A stretch of 64,000 nt of DNA from an uncultured Paraprevotella sp. (lineage in GTDB: Bacteria > Bacteroidota > Bacteroidia > Bacteroidales > Bacteroidaceae). Location: positions 1 to 64,000 of the forward strand of contig CALUIV010000006.1 of NCBI GenBank assembly GCA_944320775.1, written 5' to 3'. The notes under the pieces are model-generated. The model had not been told where the DNA came from and made no database searches. It was given only the letters and a program-made list of their open reading frames with translations. Position numbers and translations under genes: made by a program. Shown here piece after piece: positions 36,078-45,694 of this stretch. Within the stretch, counting starts at the first letter, position 1. Each line of letters opens with the position of its first letter.

Positions 36078-37172
36078 ATGGAAACATTATTATTATCGAC
36101 ATTAGTTTTTTGCAGTACAGCACACTTTCTCATGAGCTGTGTTTTGTTTTTATATTCCCGTTATAAAATTGAATATTTGGCATTAGCTTGGATTATGCTT
36201 ATATTCTGCTCCAGCTTTCTGATTGGAATTCCCACCATGTACTATTATAAAGTCACAGATATGGGCATTTTCCATCCCGCCCTACTCATTACACTTATGG
36301 CCAGCTCCTATCTGCAAAGTATTCATTTACTGGGAATCTGTATGCCAGGTTATCTGCAATGGAAGAGAATGTGGATTTATGCCAGTCCGGCAATCAGCCT
36401 TATTGCCGTTTACCTGCTTGCCCGTCTTTTAGGCTGGCAACCCAATGTCATCTATACACTTCAAGAACTTTCTTCCAAACTGCAAACCTTTGATATTCTG
36501 TTCCGTATACTGGCATTTATTTTATCCGTCTATTATATTGTCAACATTTATAGGTTACCTCACCTACTGGTTCGAAAATACACCATTCCGACTTACGTTA
36601 AAGCTTATGCAACTGCTCTCGGCCTGATTGCTTCCTACTACGTCTGTGTCATGCTGTTTTTCAACGAATCACTTCTACTCGTTTATTTATATCTCTTCAC
36701 CGCCTTAAACATGTATATATTTTTCCGGACACTGGAAACAATGGCACAACATCTACCTAAGCCAGACATCACCATCGTTCAGACTGCGCCAGAACCGGAA
36801 GAAATTGAACAAACAGAACAAGAAGATTTCAACCAAGCCAATCGTCAACGATTCGAGCGTGTAGAATTTTTCATGCAGTCTAAACGAGAATGGACTGACA
36901 ATACATTTGGACGAGACCGCTTATGTGAAGCTACCGGAATTAACCGTCATCTGCTACTACAGTGTCTACGCAGTCAGGGCTACAATAATATTCACGACTA
37001 CATCAACTCCTATCGGATTGCTGCTCTCAAAAAGAAAATTTCACGAGGAGAAATTCAGACAGCTAATGACGCCGTCATTGTTGGTTTCGGTTCAGGAAAG
37101 ACAGCAAAAAGTTGTTTCGAACGTATGGAGGGGATCACTCTGGATGCCTACATTAAAGGGTCAAATTCATAG
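36078..37172 (+). CDS. Membrane-bound AraC-family transcriptional regulator
   Basis: This 364-residue protein has an N-terminal region (about 1-220) of six or seven hydrophobic membrane segments, an acidic linker (EPEEIEQTEQED), and a C-terminal AraC-type two-helix-turn-helix DNA-binding domain (about 265-360). The latter reads FGRDRLCEATGINRHLLLQCLR, then DYINSYRIAALKKK and IVGFGSGKTAKSCFERM. The design suggests that an envelope signal is passed directly to DNA without a separate kinase. It lies directly upstream of the DUF4493/PCMD lipoprotein genes and is the likely regulator of this locus, by inference from position. Confidence 0.82.
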   Translation: METLLLSTLVFCSTAHFLMSCVLFLYSRYKIEYLALAWIMLIFCSSFLIGIPTMYYYKVTDMGIFHPALLITLMASSYLQSIHLLGICMPGYLQWKRMWIYASPAISLIAVYLLARLLGWQPNVIYTLQELSSKLQTFDILFRILAFILSVYYIVNIYRLPHLLVRKYTIPTYVKAYATALGLIASYYVCVMLFFNESLLLVYLYLFTALNMYIFFRTLETMAQHLPKPDITIVQTAPEPEEIEQTEQEDFNQANRQRFERVEFFMQSKREWTDNTFGRDRLCEATGINRHLLLQCLRSQGYNNIHDYINSYRIAALKKKISRGEIQTANDAVIVGFGSGKTAKSCFERMEGITLDAYIKGSNS

Positions 37173-37255
37173 TTAATAAAAACTAAAAATAGGACACAAC
37201 AGACAAAATACCTCTTTTTATACCGTTTTTTCCATTATAAAACGTAGAAATGAAT

Positions 37256-37263
37256 GACCTTTG
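37256..37263 (+). promoter_or_regulatory. -7 promoter box of the lipoprotein operon
   Basis: GACCTTTG matches TAnnTTTG with one mismatch, 25 bp before the ATG at 37289. It excludes the upstream in-frame ATG at 37250. Confidence 0.5.
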
Positions 37264-37288
37264 CATATCATTTTTAAAGAAGTCTATA

Positions 37289-38095
37289 ATGAAAAAACTA
37301 CTGATTTATGTATGTATTTTGGGGGCAACATCGCTAGTCAACACAGCATGCACCCAAGACATGGAGAGTTCATCCTCTGCTGAAAAAAGTAAACTTATTG
37401 TTGATTTAGGCGCAGACGTATCTTTCAAAAGTGCCAGCACGCGTAGCATCGACGAGAGCGTTTACAAGGATATCAGCAAATACACTGTCAAATTGGAAAA
37501 AACAGCCGGAAACCAACTTATCCACTCAGATTTATACAGCAACTGGGATCTGGCATACGAAGTTGAACCTGGAGTAGAATATCGTCTGAGTGCTTCTTAT
37601 GGAGAAGCTGTCCCTGCCAGCTATGACCAATTATTAGTAAGTGGTAGTGAAACTTTTACAGTCCAGTCAGGTTCTACAAAAACCGTAAGTTTTCAATGTA
37701 AGCCACAAGCAGCGAAAGTAAGTGTTGCATATTCCGAAGATTTTTCTTCTTATTTTTCTGATTGTATTGTCAGCATAAAAACCAAACATCTGGATGAAGC
37801 ATGGGAAATGTCCAAAACTGATGCAGGCAAAGAACTTTATCTGCAATGCGACGCTGAAGAAAGCGTAGAACTGGCGTTTGATATAAAAGATAAAGATGGT
37901 GATTCAGTATCTCCTGAAGGTTTTACAAATACAAAAACCATTACCGTTACTCCCCAAACTTGGTTAAAACTGACCATTAAACCAGACGTTACAGAAATCG
38001 AAGGTGGTAAATTTGGTATTAACGTATCCGTTAACACCGATGTGATTGACGAAGACGTGAACATAGTTCTTCCAAGCGACATTTTTAACCAATAA
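37289..38095 (+). CDS. DUF4493-like surface lipoprotein 1
   Basis: This 268-residue lipoprotein has a lipobox NTAC about 20 residues in, then a Ser-rich spacer, a beta-strand and STRSIDE. Conserved DUF4493 features follow: YTVKLEKTAGN, YRLSASYGEA, SETFTVQSG, and a paired strand QAAKVSVAYSEDFSSYF. It lacks any PCMD domain. Layout (lipid anchor, short spacer, strand, Thr-Arg, beta-sandwich) recalls type V fimbrillins. It opens a run of six co-directional surface-protein genes. Confidence 0.78.
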   Translation: MKKLLIYVCILGATSLVNTACTQDMESSSSAEKSKLIVDLGADVSFKSASTRSIDESVYKDISKYTVKLEKTAGNQLIHSDLYSNWDLAYEVEPGVEYRLSASYGEAVPASYDQLLVSGSETFTVQSGSTKTVSFQCKPQAAKVSVAYSEDFSSYFSDCIVSIKTKHLDEAWEMSKTDAGKELYLQCDAEESVELAFDIKDKDGDSVSPEGFTNTKTITVTPQTWLKLTIKPDVTEIEGGKFGINVSVNTDVIDEDVNIVLPSDIFNQ

Positions 38096-38115
38096 CATTA
38101 TTATAAAAAGAACGT

Positions 38116-39396
38116 ATGAAAAAGTTTATATATACACTTTGTACATTTACTTTAGCTGCATCGTTCACTTCATGTGAAATGAAAGATGAACTTTGGGGCG
38201 ACAGAGCACAATCAGAAAAAATAGGTCGGTTGGAAGTCAACGTGACCAATAAAGCAACAATCAGTACGGAAACACGTGCCGCAGCTGATGATAACGGACT
38301 GAAACCGGGCGTATTCCCAGCCGAAGAAGTTGATGTCAACAACTACACACTTAAAGTTTTCGATCAAGAAAACGAAGAGACTGAAGTAACCAGCGGACTA
38401 ATTTCTGATTTAGGCAGTAACGGAAAAGTTACATTAGCACTAGAAGAAGGCAGCTATACCGTAAAAGCCTACAACTACGACGGTAGCAATGTCAACGTTT
38501 CTACCCGTCCTTACTTCCTCGGTACAAGTACTTTATCCATTCTTCCAGGAAAAACGACCAGCACGGCCGTAAACTGTAAACTTCAGAACATAGAAGTCGC
38601 CATTTCTTTGGACCAAAGCTTCAAAAGCAGTTTCCAAAGTGATTATGAAATCACAGTCGATAACGGTGCAGGAGCTATCCAGACTTTTACAGCCGACAAC
38701 ATCGGTACGAAATATTATTTTATGGTGCCTGAAAACAAAAACAGTATCACCGTATCTGTTAAAGCAAATACAATAGAAGGTGACCAATTCATTCAGCGTA
38801 CATACACCGTTACCAAACCGGAGGATGCAGAAGGCAACAATACTTTGGCCGGAGGCGATGCATTCATCATCAACCTGACCGAGGATGGTTCTACTTCATC
38901 TTACATTGACTTTGGCATGTCCGTAGACTTCTCTTTTGCTGAACAAGAAGAAGTTATTGAGATTCCGGCTGAAAACATCACATCGGAACCGACAGATCCT
39001 ATCACATTTATAGGCTTACCGGAAGAATATACAAATCCGGCAACAAACGGAGACGAAGTTAAAGTCACAATGAATGCCACAAATGGCATTAAAAACATAT
39101 TTGTGAACATTTCTTCTGAAAATGCAGGTTTCAATGAAATGCTATCTGGATTAAATTTTGATAAAGAATTTGATTTAGTAAATCCAAGTGCTGAAGTCAA
39201 AGGAAATCTTATTGGGTTAGGATTAATTCAAGAAGGTGTTTCCATTGAAGGTAAAACTACTTACATCTTTGATGTTACCGGATTTATGGGACCTTTAGAA
39301 ATAGCTAGTTCTGGTCTGAATACATTTTCTATTCGGGTCGTTGACTTGAAAGATAATGAAGCATCAGGCGATTTGAGAATCACTGTAGTTAAATAA
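38116..39396 (+). CDS. DUF4493-like surface lipoprotein 2
   Basis: This 426-residue lipoprotein has signal SFTSC and a first strand RLEVNVTNK. STETRAAAD comes next, followed by the DUF4493-like half (YTLKVFDQE, GSYTVKAYNYDG, PYFLGTSTLSILPGKTT, NIEVAISLDQSFKSSF). The C-terminal ~130 residues are a separate beta domain from SEPTDPITFIG, with a visibly more AT-rich coding stretch than the first half. It starts 20 bp after lipoprotein 1. The function is unknown; an adhesin or stalk role is inference. Confidence 0.78.
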   Translation: MKKFIYTLCTFTLAASFTSCEMKDELWGDRAQSEKIGRLEVNVTNKATISTETRAAADDNGLKPGVFPAEEVDVNNYTLKVFDQENEETEVTSGLISDLGSNGKVTLALEEGSYTVKAYNYDGSNVNVSTRPYFLGTSTLSILPGKTTSTAVNCKLQNIEVAISLDQSFKSSFQSDYEITVDNGAGAIQTFTADNIGTKYYFMVPENKNSITVSVKANTIEGDQFIQRTYTVTKPEDAEGNNTLAGGDAFIINLTEDGSTSSYIDFGMSVDFSFAEQEEVIEIPAENITSEPTDPITFIGLPEEYTNPATNGDEVKVTMNATNGIKNIFVNISSENAGFNEMLSGLNFDKEFDLVNPSAEVKGNLIGLGLIQEGVSIEGKTTYIFDVTGFMGPLEIASSGLNTFSIRVVDLKDNEASGDLRITVVK

Positions 39397-39412
39397 CCTC
39401 ATACGAAAAAAA

Positions 39413-41128
39413 ATGAAAAATAAGTTTATTAATATAAAAATACTACTTTTAGTAGTTATAGGAATAGCTCTAACTGTTTCTTGCCAATCAGACGAACTAA
39501 TCCAATATGAGCATGGTGATGGATATATTCAATTATCTTCAGTAGAATTAGATAAAAATATTCAAACCCGTACAGCAAGCGAAATTATGTCTGTCAAAAT
39601 CACAAACTCCGATGGAAGCATATTCCAAGAGGCAAATGACTGGACAGAACTACAAGGAAAAAGTTTTCTAGTACCGGCTGGTAAAACGTATACGATCCAA
39701 GCATATTCATACGGAAAAACTATAGAACAAGGCTTTGATGCAAGTCCGTATTACAGTGGTTCTGAAGAACTGATTGTTAAAGCTAACACCGCACATACCG
39801 TAAATGTTGTTTGTGGACTTGCACAAAGTATGGTCACAGTTTCTTATTCTGATAATTTCAAGAACTATTTTTCTGACTATTCAGCAACAGTTACCGGTAA
39901 TGAAGCCTTGAATCTAGTTTTTAGTGCAACCGAAACTCGAGCAGCCTATGTTAAAGCTAATCAACCGCTACAAATTACTTTAACTTTAACTCCAAACGGA
40001 GGTGAAGAAACTAGTGTAACCCAAAGCATCGTTGAAAATGCCCTGCCGGCCTACCGTTATAATGTAAAATATGATGTTGATTTGGAAGGTTCTGGCGACA
40101 TTGATGTTTCTGTTGATCAAAACCGCCATGAGTATGAGATTACCTTAGGTGTACCTTTAAAACCAGATGGCATAACCACTGATGCTATAGCAGGTGACGC
40201 ATCAAAAGTATGGGGTACGTTTGCCTATTTGTCCGGACAATGTTCTTTCGTAGAGCCTGTTTCACCAGTACAGTTCCAATATAAAAAAGTTAGCGACTCT
40301 GAATGGGAAACAATAGAGGCACAGAAAAACGAAAGTAGTACTTATGGTTACTCAGCTAAAATAACGTCCCTTGAATTTGGCACCGAATACCAATATAAAC
40401 TGGTTTGCGGTGAGGACGAAGGAGAAACCATGACATTTACAACCGAACCTTACGAAGAAATTCCAAATCTGAATTTAGATGCATGGACTCAAAACGAAAA
40501 AATGTGGTATCCAAATTCTGTTGCAGACGATAAATATGCAGAAGGAGCCTATTGGGCTACAGGAAATGCGGGTGTTACAACCTTAAAAAATGCAAATTCC
40601 TATCCAGTCGAAGACAAAATCATATCTGGAAAAGCTGCGAAATTGGAAACGATATCCATTTTGTTAGCAAAATATGCAGCAGGTAATCTCTTTATTGGAG
40701 CTTTTGCACCAAATGGCTTAAATACAAGTAAACCCGCTGAAAATGTTGTTTTCGGCAGACCTTACTCCGGTGCTCGTCCTACAAAATTCAAAGGACATTA
40801 TATGTATCAACCGGGAACTAGTATGAGTGGCGGTTCAGTTCCAAGCGACCGCACACTGACTGTGGACGAATGCGAGATTTACATCAAACTATGGGCCGGT
40901 GAAAGCGTAATTGGCGAAGCTCACCTCGTAGATAACAAACACATGGATAACTACGAAGCTTTTGAACTCCCAATCGAATATACCGACAAGACCAAACATC
41001 CAGACAAAATTACTATTGTTGCCACATCAAGCCGTTATGGTGGCGAATTCAGTGGTATGCAGGTTATTGGCCAAGTCTCTGCCGGCAGTACCCTTTGGGT
41101 TGATGAGTTCAGTTTATCATACGAATAA
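39413..41128 (+). CDS. DUF4493-PCMD surface lipoprotein 3
   Basis: This 571-residue lipoprotein (lipobox TVSC) has three parts. Residues ~25-230 are DUF4493-like, with IQTRTASE near the start and PYYSGSEELIV and SYSDNFKNYFSDY later. A fibronectin-III-like module follows at ~250-345. The C-terminal PCMD domain from ~350 has NLDAWTQNEKMWYPN, YWATGNAG, SGARPTKFKGHY, IVATSSRYGGEFSG and STLWVDEFSLSYE. PCMD is a putative carbohydrate-metabolism/binding jelly roll. It is closely similar to the PCMD domain at 41880-43511. Confidence 0.82.
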   Translation: MKNKFINIKILLLVVIGIALTVSCQSDELIQYEHGDGYIQLSSVELDKNIQTRTASEIMSVKITNSDGSIFQEANDWTELQGKSFLVPAGKTYTIQAYSYGKTIEQGFDASPYYSGSEELIVKANTAHTVNVVCGLAQSMVTVSYSDNFKNYFSDYSATVTGNEALNLVFSATETRAAYVKANQPLQITLTLTPNGGEETSVTQSIVENALPAYRYNVKYDVDLEGSGDIDVSVDQNRHEYEITLGVPLKPDGITTDAIAGDASKVWGTFAYLSGQCSFVEPVSPVQFQYKKVSDSEWETIEAQKNESSTYGYSAKITSLEFGTEYQYKLVCGEDEGETMTFTTEPYEEIPNLNLDAWTQNEKMWYPNSVADDKYAEGAYWATGNAGVTTLKNANSYPVEDKIISGKAAKLETISILLAKYAAGNLFIGAFAPNGLNTSKPAENVVFGRPYSGARPTKFKGHYMYQPGTSMSGGSVPSDRTLTVDECEIYIKLWAGESVIGEAHLVDNKHMDNYEAFELPIEYTDKTKHPDKITIVATSSRYGGEFSGMQVIGQVSAGSTLWVDEFSLSYE

Positions 41129-41133
41129 TTTTT

Positions 41134-41865
41134 ATGAAGAAATTCATTCTATTCTTTTTATCAACCTTTGTGTGCGTAGTCTCTGGCTACGCCCGCAAAG
41201 GTTTTGATCGCGAAATACAAAGTACGCTTTTTGTTCCTAAAGGAACTTGGGCCAGCGGTCTTTCCTTCTCTTATATGGAGATGGAAAGCAACAACTATAA
41301 ATTCCTAATCCTTGACGAAGTGATTGGCGAAGGCTATACCTTCAAAATCAGTCCGCACGTATCCTATTTTTTCAAGGACAACATCAGTGCCGGATTCCGT
41401 GCAGAATACCAACGAACCTATGGCGATATAGGTAACATCAATCTGGATTTAGGAGACGATCTGAGTCTGGCCATCAAAAACTATGGCTATGTCAGCCACG
41501 GTATATCTGCTACCGGTTTTATCCGAACCTACATGAGTTTGGGGAAAAGCAAAATTTTCGGTTTCTTCAATGAATTGAGTCTGACTTACGGTTACAGTCA
41601 AGGTAAGACTGTATCCGGAACTGGAACATCTTTTACGGGAACGTACCAAACTATGAATCAGATGCAGATTGGTGCGACACCTGGACTTACAGCATTTGTT
41701 ACCAACAATCTGGCTGTTGAAGTATCAGTAGATATTTTAGGATTGGATTTTCAATGGATTAACCAGAAAACCAATCAGGTAGAAACCGGAACATTCCGCA
41801 ACAGTTCTGCCGATTTTAAAATCGATATTTTTTCGATCAATATAGGACTCTGTACTTATTTTTAA
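41134..41865 (+). CDS. Outer-membrane beta-barrel protein
   Basis: This 243-residue protein has a signal peptide (FILFFLSTFVCVVSGYA) and alternating-residue strands typical of a small 8-10-strand outer-membrane barrel (GLSFSYMEMES, HVSYFFKDNISAGFRAEYQR, KIFGFFNELSLTYGYSQ). It ends in an aromatic residue (CTYF), the usual outer-membrane signal. It is sandwiched between two PCMD lipoprotein genes, 5 and 14 bp away. It may help place or anchor those lipoproteins on the surface, by inference from position. Confidence 0.78.
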   Translation: MKKFILFFLSTFVCVVSGYARKGFDREIQSTLFVPKGTWASGLSFSYMEMESNNYKFLILDEVIGEGYTFKISPHVSYFFKDNISAGFRAEYQRTYGDIGNINLDLGDDLSLAIKNYGYVSHGISATGFIRTYMSLGKSKIFGFFNELSLTYGYSQGKTVSGTGTSFTGTYQTMNQMQIGATPGLTAFVTNNLAVEVSVDILGLDFQWINQKTNQVETGTFRNSSADFKIDIFSINIGLCTYF

Positions 41866-41879
41866 TCCCAAGTGCCAAT

Positions 41880-43511
41880 ATGACTCTGCACAATATAAGA
41901 TTTATCATACCATTTATTGGACTCATCACCCTAACTGGGCTCAGTTCCTGCATCAGAAACGATATTCCCTACCCTTATTTGGAGAGTGTGATTCAGGAAA
42001 TTGCTGTTTACGACATGATAGGAGATCCCCAAATCGACACGAAGAACAAGACAGTGGAAATCACTGTTGGTGAAGATGCGACGCTCAGCTCACTAAAAGT
42101 TACCAAACTGACCGTATCATCCGATGCAGAAATCATTCCAGACTCCGCTGTCTGCGAACGTTTTAATCAATTTCCGAACTTCAGTTTCACTTCTGCTGAC
42201 AATCTACCGGCTAATGCCAACACCAATATTGATTTTACAAATCCCGTAAGATTCATTCTACGCACATATCAAGATTATATCTGGACTGTAACCGTAAAAC
42301 AGGAAATCGAAAGAACCGTAGAAGTAGAATATCAGGTAGGCAATGCTCAGCTGGATATACAGAACCATAAAGCCATCATCTATATCGAAGAAGGACAATC
42401 ACTAAAAAATGTCCATATCAAGACCCTGAATTTAGAAGGCAGCAAAGCAGAAGTGCTGCCGGATCCGTCAACAGTTACCGATTTCACACGTTCCAGAACA
42501 TTCCGTTATTTCAAAGAAGATGAATATATCGGTGCTTGGACTGTCGATGTTCAAATTGCAACCGTTCTGGCTTCTGCTGGCGAAACAAACGCCTGGGCCA
42601 CCAAAGCCTACGTCGAAGGCGAAATGAAAAGTGGTGCAACACCTGTTATAGAATACAAAGAAACAACATCTTCCGAATGGACAGCCGTAGCCTCAGAACA
42701 AGTGACTTTAACATCGTCTACATCTTTTGAGGCAATCCTCACGGGTTTACAAAGCGGTACGGCATACGAATGGCGCGTATCTGTAGACGGAACGGCAACT
42801 GAGCCCAAGAGTTTTACAACAGAAACAATAGTCGAACTCCCTAATATGAGTTTTGACACCTGGACTCAGGAAGGAAAAAACTGGTACGCCAATAACGTAG
42901 CTAACAACTACGACGACCCGTCTGCTTGGTGGGCAACCGGAAACGAAGGTATCACATCTTCACTGGCCGGAGGTTATGATGCCACGACACAACCGGTAAG
43001 CGGAACAGATGCCTATAAAGGCAAAGCAGCAAAAATGCGCTCCATAACAGGAGTCATACTTGTCGGTGCTGCAGCTGGAAATTTATTTATAGGTACCTAC
43101 AAGACAAATATGGGTAACCCAGCAGCCAGCGTTTCTTTTGGCAGACCATATAATGGTGCACGTCCTACAAAACTGACAGGATATTACAAATATAAACCGA
43201 TGCCAATTACAAATGACGGAACAGTTCCCGGAAATCTGCAATCCGACGAATGTCACATTTATATCCGTCTTTGGGATGCTTCGGACAAAGAAATCGCCTA
43301 CGGTGAATTTTACAGTGCCGAACAATCTGACACATATCAACCTTTTGAAATTGACATTCAATATACCGATCAAAAGGCCAAACCGGCAAAAATCACAATC
43401 GTAGCTACATCAAGCCGATACGGAGGCGAATTCTCTGGTCCCAAGATTATCGGACAGGTTGGCGATGGAAGTACTTTGTGGGTAGATGAATTTGAATTAT
43501 TATACGATTAA
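41880..43511 (+). CDS. PCMD surface lipoprotein 4 with Ig-like repeats
   Basis: This 543-residue lipoprotein (lipobox LSSC) lacks the DUF4493 module. It has two related Ig-like repeats at about 30-145 and 146-230 (TKNKTVEITVGEDATLSSLKV and NHKAIIYIEEGQSLKNVHI). An FN3-like module follows, then a PCMD domain with WTQEGKNWYANN, WWATGNEG, NGARPTKLTGYY, IVATSSRYGGEFSG and STLWVDEFELLYD. The PCMD is near-identical in pattern to that of lipoprotein 3, evidence of local duplication. It lies 14 bp from the beta-barrel gene. Confidence 0.82.
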   Translation: MTLHNIRFIIPFIGLITLTGLSSCIRNDIPYPYLESVIQEIAVYDMIGDPQIDTKNKTVEITVGEDATLSSLKVTKLTVSSDAEIIPDSAVCERFNQFPNFSFTSADNLPANANTNIDFTNPVRFILRTYQDYIWTVTVKQEIERTVEVEYQVGNAQLDIQNHKAIIYIEEGQSLKNVHIKTLNLEGSKAEVLPDPSTVTDFTRSRTFRYFKEDEYIGAWTVDVQIATVLASAGETNAWATKAYVEGEMKSGATPVIEYKETTSSEWTAVASEQVTLTSSTSFEAILTGLQSGTAYEWRVSVDGTATEPKSFTTETIVELPNMSFDTWTQEGKNWYANNVANNYDDPSAWWATGNEGITSSLAGGYDATTQPVSGTDAYKGKAAKMRSITGVILVGAAAGNLFIGTYKTNMGNPAASVSFGRPYNGARPTKLTGYYKYKPMPITNDGTVPGNLQSDECHIYIRLWDASDKEIAYGEFYSAEQSDTYQPFEIDIQYTDQKAKPAKITIVATSSRYGGEFSGPKIIGQVGDGSTLWVDEFELLYD

Positions 43512-43522
43512 ACTTGATTAAA

Positions 43523-45682
43523 ATGAGATATTTAAGATTGCTGGTCAACATTATACTACCATTCTTTATCATAACCTCATGCACACAACAGGAGATTGAT
43601 ATTTTCACACAAGGAGGAGGACGTTTCGATATCACTTTAGTAGACGATATCGCAAAAACAAGAAGCCTGCCATCGGAAATCACCGACGAAATGGCAAACA
43701 ATTTCAATCTGACAATCAACAAAGAAAATGGTGTCAAAGCTTTTAAAGGCAGCATGCAAAAATATAATGAACAGCAGCCGTCTTTTGCACCGGGGAAATA
43801 CCTGATTTCAGCAAATCTCGGCGAGAATCAGGTTTTGGCTCTTGATGCTCCATACTATGAAGCTACTCCCGGAGAATATGAAATCACTGCAGGAGAGACC
43901 ACTACGGTAGCAATGACCTGTACCGTAGCAAATGCATTGGCTTCTTTTGCCTTTGAAAATCCCGAAGTAGTATCCAGCTATCTGAAATCTTATGAAATCA
44001 TCACCCGAATCGGTGATACAGAAGTATCCTGCACGGTCGGCGACGGGAAAAATCCTTATTTTCAGGAAGATCAGACCGTAGAATTTATTCTCAAAGGCAT
44101 CTCTGCTCAGGATGTGCCTGTAGAATACACATTCGCCACCATTACAAAATCAGAACGACAGAAAAACTATAAATACACATTAATTCTTGGCGGTAGTCAG
44201 GAAGGCGACGCCCAACTGAACATTTCTGTCGATGCTCAAGTAGATATCGTCAGCATCAGCGAAACGATTCCACAGGAATGGTTGCCAAAAGCTACGGTTA
44301 CAGCAGAAGGACTTATCGAATCTGGAATTATAGAACATACTGAAACTGATAACGCTTTTACTGCGATAATAAATTATCAATCATTTCTGCCTATTGAGGA
44401 AATGATTTTCACTCTAGATTTTTCTGATCCGAACTTAAGTAAATTAAATAAGACATACAATTTGTCTAGTCTAAGTATGCAAGAAAAGTCAGACCTAAAC
44501 AACGCAGGTATTCTTTTACCTGATCTCAATACTAATTCCGGTAATCTTGATTTTACAGGGATAACCAAGGATTTATTATGTGCTAATGACGGTTCTTCAT
44601 TAGACAACATAATTAAAGTTAAAGTTTTATCCAATCACAGATGGAGTGAAGAAAAACAATATACAATTAGAACCATTAAGCCAGACTTTAAACTATTGGC
44701 AGACAATGTAGATACTTGGACGAGAACATTCTCTGTAAAAGGTTGCGAAATCACATCTGGTAACGAAGATGAAATTCTCAGTAATATGGTATATCAATAC
44801 AGTACTGATGGAGGTAATAAATGGATAGACTTCAACAATGGCACAACACAAATATTTTCAGAACAACCTGAAACTAAAATTTATAAAGTACGTGGTCTTT
44901 ATCGTAACGCCTTGGCTACTCAAACAGTAGATTTTGAACTAGAAGAACCTACCCAATTACCTAATTCTGACATGGAAGATTGGAGTACAGCAGACACAGA
45001 CTGGGAATTTCCGACATATATTCCAGGAACATCTAATTTTTGGGATACAAATAATAAATTTACTTTCCGTTATAATATTCCTTGGCCCAAAGACTGGTAT
45101 GATAGTTCATATAATGGTTTTCCTGCCGTTTCTTATTCCGCAAGCAAACATTCTGGGAACCGATCTGCAGAACTAAGAAACACTGCAGCAGGTCCTGTTG
45201 GTACAAGTTCTGTAGTATACGATAACAACAGGATAGCAGGAATGCTTTATACAGGTACTTATACGGGTACTACCTCAACGGGAGGAGCAAATGGAAGTGT
45301 CAGCATAGACGAAGGCAAATCTTTCAATTCCAGACCGACAAAATTAGGTTTCTGGTATACCTACGAACCATATGAGAACGACACCTACGAAGTAATTATT
45401 AAAATATTCGACAACGAAAACAATATTATAGGTAGCGGTTCTTTCACATCGAGCCTAGCTGTCTCAGAGTGGACACAAACATTCGTAGATATCAATTATC
45501 CCATAGAAACAATCAACAAAGCCGCCAAGATATATGTTTTCTTTCAATCCTCAAATGCAGGTCAAGGCAATGTTCCATATGGAAAGAAAAGAGAAATTTA
45601 TTTGGCTGATTATGGAAACGAAACCACTCATTATGGCAGCATCCTCCGAATCGATGATATCTCTTTAGTATACGACAAATAA
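43523..45682 (+). CDS. DUF4493-PCMD surface lipoprotein 5
   Basis: This 719-residue lipoprotein (lipobox ITSC) has an N-terminal DUF4493-like part (AKTRSLPSE, GKYLISANLGE, PYYEATPGEYEITAG) and a middle beta domain similar to the second half of lipoprotein 2. A C-terminal PCMD domain starts near QLPNSDMEDWST and ends RIDDISLVYDK. The start is the ATG at 43523, since the longer frame begins with TTG. The central third is markedly more AT-rich than the ends, suggesting a domain swap. Longest of the series. Confidence 0.8.
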   Translation: MRYLRLLVNIILPFFIITSCTQQEIDIFTQGGGRFDITLVDDIAKTRSLPSEITDEMANNFNLTINKENGVKAFKGSMQKYNEQQPSFAPGKYLISANLGENQVLALDAPYYEATPGEYEITAGETTTVAMTCTVANALASFAFENPEVVSSYLKSYEIITRIGDTEVSCTVGDGKNPYFQEDQTVEFILKGISAQDVPVEYTFATITKSERQKNYKYTLILGGSQEGDAQLNISVDAQVDIVSISETIPQEWLPKATVTAEGLIESGIIEHTETDNAFTAIINYQSFLPIEEMIFTLDFSDPNLSKLNKTYNLSSLSMQEKSDLNNAGILLPDLNTNSGNLDFTGITKDLLCANDGSSLDNIIKVKVLSNHRWSEEKQYTIRTIKPDFKLLADNVDTWTRTFSVKGCEITSGNEDEILSNMVYQYSTDGGNKWIDFNNGTTQIFSEQPETKIYKVRGLYRNALATQTVDFELEEPTQLPNSDMEDWSTADTDWEFPTYIPGTSNFWDTNNKFTFRYNIPWPKDWYDSSYNGFPAVSYSASKHSGNRSAELRNTAAGPVGTSSVVYDNNRIAGMLYTGTYTGTTSTGGANGSVSIDEGKSFNSRPTKLGFWYTYEPYENDTYEVIIKIFDNENNIIGSGSFTSSLAVSEWTQTFVDINYPIETINKAAKIYVFFQSSNAGQGNVPYGKKREIYLADYGNETTHYGSILRIDDISLVYDK

Positions 45683-45694
45683 AACAGTCATTAT

